The translations under genes and the position numbers were made by a program. The notes under the pieces are model-generated. The model searched no databases and was not told where the DNA came from. It saw only the letters and a program-made list of their open reading frames with translations. DNA of 42,372 nucleotides from Planctomycetales bacterium (lineage in GTDB: Bacteria > Planctomycetota > Planctomycetia > Pirellulales > Thermoguttaceae). Positions 36,463-42,372 of the stretch are shown here, piece by piece; position 1 is the stretch's first letter; every line of letters starts with the position of its first letter. The DNA is taken from positions 1 to 42,372 of the forward strand of contig SKOZ01000053.1 of assembly GCA_007119795.1 (NCBI GenBank), read 5' to 3'.

Positions 36463-36468
36463 ATCATA
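36463..36468 (-). promoter_or_regulatory. Possible -10 element upstream of the hybrid kinase
   Basis: TATGAT on the - strand about 80 nt upstream of the kinase start. No matching -35 hexamer was found, so this is weak. Confidence 0.25.
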
Positions 36469-36593
36469 GGTCGAGCCTAGCGCACTCGGCGTCCTCCCCG
36501 GCAGGGGTGATTACTTCGAGGGGCATCCCCGGGACCAACCCTTGGAAGCATCGCGCATGACGGAACAAGAGAACCGCGGCCGCGGCACTGAGT

Positions 36594-38147
36594 CTACGAT
36601 TCCGGCAGCGGCTGCGTGGTGTCGATCGGCTCCCCTTCCCAAACGACCTCACCGGTCTCCGGATCGTAGGTGAGTACGCGGTGGGCACTGCCCGGCGCCG
36701 GAGGGAGATCGATGGCCGGCAGCCAGCGGCGGTGCTCGGCGAGGACCTCGGCATAATCGGCATCACCGGCCAGATTGGTCCACTCATTCGGATCGGCCTC
36801 CATGTCGTAGAGCTCCTCGGAACCGTCGGCATAGCGGATGTACCGCCAGCGGGCCGAGCGGATGCCGTGGTTTCCCTGGTTGTGCGTGGTGATGGCGGGA
36901 TGCTCGCGGGGGGCCGCCGGGTCGCGGAGCTGGGGGCCCAGGCTGCGGCCTTCGAGGTGGTCGAGCGGCTCGAGGCCGCAGAGTTCGATGAGCGTGGGGA
37001 AGATGTCCAGAAGCTCGGCCGGACTGCTGCACACGCCTCCTGCCGTGACACCCGGGCCGGCGAAGATCAGCGGCACGCGGGCAGACCGCTCCCAGAGCGT
37101 ATTCTTGCCGGTGATCCCTTTCTCCCCAAGGTGGAAGCCGTGGTCGCTCCAGAGGACGATCACGGTATTCTCCGCCAGCCCCTGGGCCTCGAGGGCGTCG
37201 ACCACGCGTCCCACCTGGGCATCGACGAAGCTGATCGTGGCCAGGTAGGCCCGCACCAGGGGCAACCACTGGTCGTTCTCCTGGAGCCAGCGGAGTCGCG
37301 GCTCGGGCAGGTACCAGTGGAGGTAGTCGGCGAAGCGGGGGACGTCGTCGCGGTCGTCGGGCTTCACCGGCGGGAGAACAAGCATCTCCTCCGGGTAGAG
37401 CTCAAACCACTGCGGCGAGGCGTAGCAGGGGACGTGGGGGAGGAAGAAGCCCACGGCCAGGAAGAAGGGCTCCTCGTCATCGCCGCGGCCGAAGCGCTCG
37501 AGCTGCTCGACGGCCCAACCGGCCACCTGGTAGTCGCCGCGGACCGAGTCGTCGTTGTCTTCGGGATGGATGCCCCAATCCATGAGCGGGTGGTTGCCCA
37601 TGGGCGTGGGTGGGATGAGCTTCTCCGCCGGGCGGGCGCCGATGCCGCCCCACGGGCCCCATTCGTCGCTCTCCCGATGCAGCGCGTCGCGCGGCGGATG
37701 GCCGCCGTGCCAGATCTTGCCCGTCGAAAGGGTGCGGTAGCCGTGCCGGCCGAAGTGCTGCGGCAGCGAGACCAGGTCGCGGAGCTCTTCGACGGTACGG
37801 AACCACGGGGCCAGGCCGTAGATACCGGTCGTCGAGGGGCGGAGTCCCACGAGGATGCTGGTGCGGCTGGGATTGCACAGCGGCGACTGGCAGTGGGCGT
37901 TGCTGAAGAGGACGCCGCGCTCAGCCAGCCGGTCGATGTGCGGCGTCTGCACCTGGGGGTGTCCTTCCAGACAGCCCACCCAATCGTTCAGATCGTCGAT
38001 GGCGATGAAGAGCACGTTGGGCCGCCGGGCGTCGGGTTCCTCGGCGGCAACGGTCGCCGCAGCCGGCAGCCAGGCGACCAAAAGGCCCAGCACAGCGGCC
38101 CGCAGCAGTCCGGCAACGGCCGTCCCGAAAAAGTTGGTCGATCGCAT
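36594..38147 (-). CDS. Secreted type I sulfatase, iduronate-2-sulfatase-like
   Basis: A 517-residue formylglycine-dependent sulfatase. The start MRSTNFFGTAVAGLL is chosen because AGGAG lies 9 nt upstream; longer readings to 38204 exist. A signal peptide ends near ATVAAEE. Motifs are RPNVLFIAIDDLNDW for metal binding, Cys91 in the core CNPSR (the residue converted to formylglycine), GKIWHGG, and VLWSDHGFHLGEKG. The order and the DDLNDWVGCLEGHPQVQTPHIDRLA block fit the iduronate-2-sulfatase-like S1 subfamily, so a sulfated polysaccharide is the likely substrate. A separate maturase would be needed and none is in the window. It is 77 nt downstream of the Gfo/Idh gene on the same strand, probably one operon. 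Confidence 0.93.
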   Translation of the reverse strand: MRSTNFFGTAVAGLLRAAVLGLLVAWLPAAATVAAEEPDARRPNVLFIAIDDLNDWVGCLEGHPQVQTPHIDRLAERGVLFSNAHCQSPLCNPSRTSILVGLRPSTTGIYGLAPWFRTVEELRDLVSLPQHFGRHGYRTLSTGKIWHGGHPPRDALHRESDEWGPWGGIGARPAEKLIPPTPMGNHPLMDWGIHPEDNDDSVRGDYQVAGWAVEQLERFGRGDDEEPFFLAVGFFLPHVPCYASPQWFELYPEEMLVLPPVKPDDRDDVPRFADYLHWYLPEPRLRWLQENDQWLPLVRAYLATISFVDAQVGRVVDALEAQGLAENTVIVLWSDHGFHLGEKGITGKNTLWERSARVPLIFAGPGVTAGGVCSSPAELLDIFPTLIELCGLEPLDHLEGRSLGPQLRDPAAPREHPAITTHNQGNHGIRSARWRYIRYADGSEELYDMEADPNEWTNLAGDADYAEVLAEHRRWLPAIDLPPAPGSAHRVLTYDPETGEVVWEGEPIDTTQPLPES

Positions 38148-38224
38148 GGTTTCCATCTCCTGGGGAATCATCGGCGCCCTCTCGCCGAGGCGGCGCTTGG
38201 GCACGAGTGGGCTGACTGGTGGTA

Positions 38225-39658
38225 TTAGCCGACCTCGGGCAGCGGATAGGCGCCGCGGTAGAAGCCACGGACGACGGCGTTCGCTTCATCGTGGTCGCGG
38301 ACGCAGCCGTTCTCCCGGTCGATCTCGAGCCACTCGCCGAGCGTGACCGCGGGGCTCTCGACATCGACCTCGTGGGCCGCAAGATGCGCAACGAGGTTTT
38401 CGAACATTTCCGCGAAGAGCGGCACCTCGGCGATCCGCTCGCGGATCTCGCCGCAAGGGGCCTTCTTGCCCACCCGGTGGGAGATATTTCCCAGATGGGT
38501 TACCGCCGTCGAGAGGTGTCCCTCGAGGATGTCGGCGTCGAGGTCCTCGCGGCGGCCGCTGCGGAGGGCGGCGGTGAAGTTCTCGAAGAGATCCTCCCCG
38601 CCGCCGAAGCTGCGGATCCGTTGACCGTCGTGATCGAAGACGTGGCCCGAGCGGATCATGGCGTAGCCCCCTTCACAGTGGGCGCAGACGTCCACGCCGT
38701 AACCCCGATAGTTGGGCACCTCATTCGACCCCTTGGCCGCCCGCAGGTTGTGGACCTCGTAGAGGACGGGGGCCGAGGGGAAGTCGTAGTAGATGATCTG
38801 CGTATTGGGGACGTCGCCCACGTCGTCGAAGGTGAATCGCCCGCCGATGCTGATCGTCCGCCGCGGCAGCCCCGGCTCGCGGAGCAGCCAGCGGGCCACG
38901 TCGATCTCGTGGATTCCCTGGTTACACGATTCCCCGTCGCCGTGCCGCCATTCGAAGGAGCAGTCGTATTGCAGGCGGTCGCGGTACACGGGGGCGTCGT
39001 CGGCCGGCCCGCACCAGAGGTCGTAGTCCACGTGCTCCGGGATGGGCAGGGGCTCATCGCGGCGGCCGATCGAGGTCCGCGGCTTATTGGCGAAGGCGAC
39101 GACGTATTCGATCTTGCCCAGCCCTCCCTCCTGCAGGAAGCGGATCGTGTCGATGGCCGAGCGCGTGGAGCGCGCCTGGGTGCCGATCTGCACGAGGCGG
39201 TTGTGTGTGCGTGCGGCGCGGACCATCGCCTCGCCTTCGGCGATGAAATGCCCCAGCGGCTTCTCGACGAAGACGTCCATGCCCGCCTGGCAGGCCCAGA
39301 TGGTCGGCAGGGCGTGCCAGTACTGCATGGTGGCCACCGCCACGGCGTCCAGGGCACCCTGGTCGATCATCTCCCTGACGTCGGCAAACTGGTCCGGAGC
39401 ATTGTGGAACTTTTCCCGGACCGCGGCGGCCGCCCGGCCCATCCGCTGGCGGTCGGCATCGCAGACCGCCGCCACCCGGACGCCCGCCTGGCGGCCGAAG
39501 CGATCGATGTGGTGGCCGCCGCGGATGCCGCAGCCGACCACGCCCACGCGGATCTCCTCGTTGGCGCCCCGCACGCTGGACGCTGCCGGGCGCGGCACCG
39601 CGAAGCCCCCTGCTGCGGCCAGTGCAGCAGCCAGAAAACGCCGTCGACGGATATGCAT
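38225..39658 (-). CDS. TAT-exported Gfo/Idh/MocA-family oxidoreductase
   Basis: A 477-residue NAD(P)-dependent sugar/inositol dehydrogenase-like protein. The N-terminus MHIRRRRFLAAALAAAGGFA is a twin-arginine signal. The Rossmann nucleotide motif is VGVVGCGIRGGHHIDRFG and the family motif EKPLG (FVEKPLGHFIAEGEAMV) follows. The C-terminal alpha/beta domain includes CNQGIHEIDVARWLLRE, with the conserved His region, and VALHLAAHEVDVESPAVTL-like VAHLAAHEVDVESPA at the end. Exported members of this family are a planctomycete trait and often lie with sulfatases, as here. Substrate is unknown. Confidence 0.93.
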   Translation of the reverse strand: MHIRRRRFLAAALAAAGGFAVPRPAASSVRGANEEIRVGVVGCGIRGGHHIDRFGRQAGVRVAAVCDADRQRMGRAAAAVREKFHNAPDQFADVREMIDQGALDAVAVATMQYWHALPTIWACQAGMDVFVEKPLGHFIAEGEAMVRAARTHNRLVQIGTQARSTRSAIDTIRFLQEGGLGKIEYVVAFANKPRTSIGRRDEPLPIPEHVDYDLWCGPADDAPVYRDRLQYDCSFEWRHGDGESCNQGIHEIDVARWLLREPGLPRRTISIGGRFTFDDVGDVPNTQIIYYDFPSAPVLYEVHNLRAAKGSNEVPNYRGYGVDVCAHCEGGYAMIRSGHVFDHDGQRIRSFGGGEDLFENFTAALRSGRREDLDADILEGHLSTAVTHLGNISHRVGKKAPCGEIRERIAEVPLFAEMFENLVAHLAAHEVDVESPAVTLGEWLEIDRENGCVRDHDEANAVVRGFYRGAYPLPEVG

Positions 39659-39843
39659 GGTCGGATCCTCCCGGGAGTTGGGGTACGGCGCCCAGTGTAG
39701 TCCTGCCCGCGGGCGGACGCAATGGTTGGGGGATGTCCCAAAGCGAGGCTCACAGCAACGGCCCGAACCTCACGTTGCCGGGGAATTATCGGGGGACAGA
39801 ATGTTGTTTTGCCGATACTGGCGTTCGCTCCCAAAGACGACTA

Positions 39844-39849
39844 TACAAT
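39844..39849 (+). promoter_or_regulatory. Possible -10 element for the pRiA4b ORF-3 family gene
   Basis: TACAAT within CTATACAATA, about 46 nt before the start codon. The upstream -35 is poor. The patch is AT-richer than the flanks. Confidence 0.4.
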
Positions 39850-39894
39850 AGGTTGGGAGAACAGCTCGCACTTTGCTGAGCAGGAGGTGTTCAC

Positions 39895-40770
39895 ATGCCG
39901 CGCGAGAAACCGAGCGAACCCTACCCGCTGAAGCTCACCGAACTCCAGAGGGAAAGCGTTCTCCGCTGCACGGATCTGACGACCACGCTGACGTGGAAGT
40001 TGCGGAACGCCGGGAAAGGCACGCACGTCGTGGACGTTACCCGGGAGGAGCTCGACCAACTTGAGGAGGAGGTCGGCTACGCTGCCTCATACGTTCGTCA
40101 TCCTCATAAGGGGCGTCTTGTGGCTGTGCTTCATAAGGTCGAAAACCTCACATTTGAAGGCGATGAAGCCCTTGCCGGGCAAAAGGCTCCTAGGGCCGCC
40201 ACGACGCCTCCCAAGGAGGGTGATCTGCTGTATCAGTTCAAGATTACGTTGCGGGACATCAAGCCGCCGATCTGGCGGCGGATTCAGATTCACGACTCTA
40301 CCTTGGCAGACCTGCACGATTACATCCAGGCAGCATTCGGCTGGGACGATTACCACATGCACCAGTTCGAGATCGGCGGCCAGTATTACGGGCCACCGTC
40401 AGAGGAATTCGGCCTCGGCGACGAGATGCTCGACGAAGCGGCGGTGCTTATCAGCGACCTCATTCCAACGTCAAATCGCAAAACACGCTGGATTTACGAA
40501 TACGACTTCGGGGACGGCTGGCGACATGAGATCGTGTTCGAAGGGTTTCCGAGCGCCGATCCCAAGGTCAAGTATCCGGTGTGTGTCGACGGGAAGCGAG
40601 CCTGCCCACCGGAAGACTGCGGCGGGCCGTGGGGCTACGTTGAGTACCTCGCCGCCGTTACCGATCCGAAGCACGAACAGCACGACGACGTGTTGGAGTG
40701 GAGAGGACCGTTCGACCCCGAAGCCTTCGATGCCGAGAAGGCGACCACGGCGATGAGGGGAGTGGAGTGA
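39895..40770 (+). CDS. Plasmid pRiA4b ORF-3 family protein
   Basis: A 291-residue protein whose C-terminal 190 residues match the pRiA4b ORF-3 (PRiA4_ORF3) fold: LLYQFKITLRDIKPPIWRRIQI, LADLHDYIQAAFGWDDYHMHQFEIGG, WIYEYDFGDGWRHEIVFE and CPPEDCGGPWGYVEYLAAV. Residues 1-100 are a separate charged helical region (KLTELQRESVLRCTDLTTTLTWKL). AGGAGG stands 7 nt before the ATG. The family occurs on plasmids, IS elements and chromosomes, and its biochemical role is not established. The 5' half has lower GC than the neighbouring genes, which hints at acquisition. It stands alone, divergent from the Gfo/Idh gene across 236 nt. Confidence 0.88.
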   Translation: MPREKPSEPYPLKLTELQRESVLRCTDLTTTLTWKLRNAGKGTHVVDVTREELDQLEEEVGYAASYVRHPHKGRLVAVLHKVENLTFEGDEALAGQKAPRAATTPPKEGDLLYQFKITLRDIKPPIWRRIQIHDSTLADLHDYIQAAFGWDDYHMHQFEIGGQYYGPPSEEFGLGDEMLDEAAVLISDLIPTSNRKTRWIYEYDFGDGWRHEIVFEGFPSADPKVKYPVCVDGKRACPPEDCGGPWGYVEYLAAVTDPKHEQHDDVLEWRGPFDPEAFDAEKATTAMRGVE

Positions 40771-41136
40771 GATCTCGGTAGCGGCACGGACGATCGGTCA
40801 GATGGAACGATCGAGAGGAGGGGCGGACGTTCCTGCACGCCGTGCTTCAATCCCCCACTGGCGTCGCCGCGCCGTGCGGCGGGGCCGCCAGAAGGCTCCC
40901 TGGCGCCGAGCACGGACGGTATGGGAGCTCCCCCCCGCGGCGATCTACGGCCGTTGGAATGCGGCCCGTCCAGTTATGGGGGCGCGCGTCGTCCCCGTCG
41001 GGTCCCACCCCTTGCGGGGCAGGCACTCTTGTCGTCCGTTGGACGAGGTGCAAGCAGGTGGAGTGACGGGGTCTGCCGGACTACAATTGGGGTGCTGCAC
41101 ACAAGATCGCAACGAATCGCCGCGAAAGGGTAACTG
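40771..41136. other. Intergenic region upstream of the esterase gene
   Basis: 366 nt with no credible gene. Very GC-rich, with several short inverted pieces (for example CGTCC-GTT-GGACG near 41.04 kb). A -10-like TACAAT at 41082-41087 is 50 nt before the esterase start, with only a weak -35. Confidence 0.4.
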
Positions 41137-42273
41137 ATGCGACCGTTCCGACGGTTCCTCCCTTGGCTCTGCTGCCTCCTCGTCGCCGCCGGGTTCGGGG
41201 CCGGTGTATTGAACCTGGTGGAAGGGTTCAGTCGCGCGGACGAAACGGCCGATGGGGGCGATTACGGTCCGGACGGCAACCTCTCGGACGACGAGATCGC
41301 CGCCATGGCGGGCACGGTCGGCGACGAGACCTTCGGCCCGAGCGACCACTTCGGCAGGAGAATCCGAGAGGCCCTCGAGCGGGACCCGGTGGCCCGAAAC
41401 GGAGTGCGCGCCACCCACACGAACGCAAGCTACGGAGACCACCCCCGCAACGTCTTCGACATCTGGATCGCCGAGTCCGACGTGCCCGCGCCGCTGGTCG
41501 TCTTTATCCATGGCGGGGGGTTCCGCCGCGGGGACAAGTCGCTGCTGTACGATTCGAGGGTCCTCGTCGAGCTTCTCGACGCGGGGGTCTCTGTGGCGGG
41601 CATCAACTACCGGTTCAGCCACCAGGCCCCCGACGGGATCCTGGGAAGCCTCAACGATGCGGCGCGCTTCGTGCAGTTCATCCGCTTTCACGCCGAGACG
41701 TATCACGTCGACAAGTCCCGCATCGCCTGCTACGGCGGATCGGCGGGCGGGGCGGCATCGCTGTGGCTGGCTTTTCGCGAGGACATGGCGGACCCCGCCG
41801 CCGGCGACCCGATCGCCCGGGAATCGACCCGCCTGACCTGCGCCGGGGCGATGGCGACCCCCTCGACGCTCGACTTGCTCCGGTGGACCGACATCCTCGG
41901 CATCAGCCGCGCGCAGGCGGTCACCACCGCCGGCCATTTCGGCGCCGACGGCAAAGCGGAGCTGCTCTCGGAGCGGGGCGTTCGGCAGCGGGCGGAGGTC
42001 GACCTTATGGCGCTCATGTCGGCCGACGACCCGCCGGTCTTCATCCACAACAACGACCCGGGCGGGCCGCCAACGGGAATCGGCCACATGGCCCATCACC
42101 CCAACCATGCCAAGGCCCTGAAACGGCGCGCGGACGAACTGGGCGTCGCGGCCGTGGTGTTCGCGCCGCGCATCGGCCTGGTCGATCCTTCCGGAGAGGA
42201 TCTGGTCTCCTTCCTCACCCGCCATCTTCAGCCTGGGGCGGGAAGAGCAGGGGGAACCGCTCGGCCGCAGTGA
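41137..42273 (+). CDS. Exported alpha/beta-hydrolase, BD-FAE-type carbohydrate esterase-like
   Basis: A 378-residue exported hydrolase. The N-terminus MRPFRRFLPWLCCLLVAAGFGAGVLNLV is a signal or membrane anchor. The oxyanion motif is VFIHGGGFRRGD, the nucleophile elbow is CYGGSAGGAAS, and the late block HNNDPGGPPTGIGHMAHHPNHAK probably supplies the acid and His. The spacing is that of the hormone-sensitive-lipase/BD-FAE carbohydrate-esterase group often found with polysaccharide enzymes. Between signal and domain is an acidic linker (DGGDYGPDGNLSDDEIAAMAG). A Gly/Arg-rich tail of about 15 residues overlaps a convergent gene. Substrate is unknown; acetyl or feruloyl esters are possible. Confidence 0.85.
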   Translation: MRPFRRFLPWLCCLLVAAGFGAGVLNLVEGFSRADETADGGDYGPDGNLSDDEIAAMAGTVGDETFGPSDHFGRRIREALERDPVARNGVRATHTNASYGDHPRNVFDIWIAESDVPAPLVVFIHGGGFRRGDKSLLYDSRVLVELLDAGVSVAGINYRFSHQAPDGILGSLNDAARFVQFIRFHAETYHVDKSRIACYGGSAGGAASLWLAFREDMADPAAGDPIARESTRLTCAGAMATPSTLDLLRWTDILGISRAQAVTTAGHFGADGKAELLSERGVRQRAEVDLMALMSADDPPVFIHNNDPGGPPTGIGHMAHHPNHAKALKRRADELGVAAVVFAPRIGLVDPSGEDLVSFLTRHLQPGAGRAGGTARPQ

Positions 42274-42370
42274 CCTCTTCCGAGAGCCGGGCGACGGTCG
42301 CCTCGTAACGGGGATCGCCGTAGGCATGGGCGGCACGGCGATAGTACGACCAGCAGCGAATGGTAGGAAT
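42215..42370 (-). CDS. 3' end of an unrecognised gene running off the window
   Basis: An open frame enters from the right edge and ends with TGA at 42217-42215. The visible 51 codons read IPTIRCWSYYRRAAHAYGDP, then RYEATVARLSEEVTAAERFP and LLFPPQAEDGG. Codon use is strongly GC3-biased, as in real genes here. It overlaps the esterase tail by 59 nt, tail to tail. No family is recognised. Confidence 0.45.
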   Translation of the reverse strand: MPTIRCWSYYRRAAHAYGDPRYEATVARLSEEVTAAERFPLLFPPQAEDGG

Positions 42371-42372
42371 AA

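Noticed and set aside
1..42372. tRNA, rRNA or CRISPR arrays
   Set aside because: No tRNA T-arm with matching acceptor stem, no rRNA signature and no regularly spaced direct repeats were found by eye on either strand.

Overview
The window looks like a chromosomal segment of a GC-rich planctomycete, probably from the Pirellulales side of the phylum. This is inferred from gene content and not from a marker gene. The signs are a secreted formylglycine-type sulfatase, a twin-arginine (TAT) Gfo/Idh/MocA oxidoreductase, a TAT aldo/keto reductase, a heparinase II/III-like protein, a TAT glycoside-hydrolase-like protein, an lpxK gene showing a lipid A outer membrane, and long gene-poor gaps with short dispersed repeats. 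I see no rRNA, tRNA, CRISPR array, prophage or autonomous transposase.

Layout. 0.1-4.2 kb: a complete sulfate ABC importer (lipoprotein binding protein, cysT, cysW, cysA) on +. 4.3-7.8 kb: a lower-GC two-gene restriction-modification-like island on -, made of an Eco57I-type N6-adenine methyltransferase and a small PD-(D/E)XK-like protein. 7.8-8.5 kb: non-coding. 8.5-12.6 kb: a - strand cluster of an E1-like ThiF/MoeB adenylyltransferase, panB and a YyaL/DUF255 protein. 12.8-16.5 kb: a divergent pair of a DUF4153/4173 membrane protein (-) and a DUF900 lipoprotein hydrolase (+). 16.6-18.7 kb: leuC-leuD on -. 19.0-21.0 kb: secreted heparinase II/III-like protein. 21.5-24.8 kb: ppdK and a small unrecognised protein. 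24.8-25.6 kb: a gene-free stretch ending in the clearest intrinsic terminator of the window and holding a candidate structured RNA. 25.6-32.3 kb: aldo/keto reductase, lpxK, glycoside hydrolase, a shortened propeller-like protein and an EEP-fold protein; the lpxK-to-EEP part is bracketed by two copies of a MITE. 32.3-39.7 kb: a 1360-residue hybrid histidine kinase, a sulfatase and an oxidoreductase, all on -. 39.9-42.4 kb: a pRiA4b ORF-3 family protein, an esterase and the 3' end of a convergent gene.

How the genes fit together. Several secreted proteins suit degradation of sulfated or uronic-acid polysaccharides (sulfatase, oxidoreductase, heparinase-like, GH-like). They are not arranged as one polysaccharide utilisation locus. 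The importer would supply sulfate for assimilation. leuCD, panB and ppdK are housekeeping metabolism.

The strongest unexplained signal is the MITE pair (26588-26818 and 32061-32263). Both copies have the same 12-bp terminal inverted repeats. Copy 2 is flanked by a perfect 9-bp direct repeat and copy 1 by an 8-bp repeat with one mismatch. Both are built from internal inverted repeats, and neither encodes a transposase. Second are the two-gene restriction-like island and the terminator-linked structured region at 25.2-25.4 kb.
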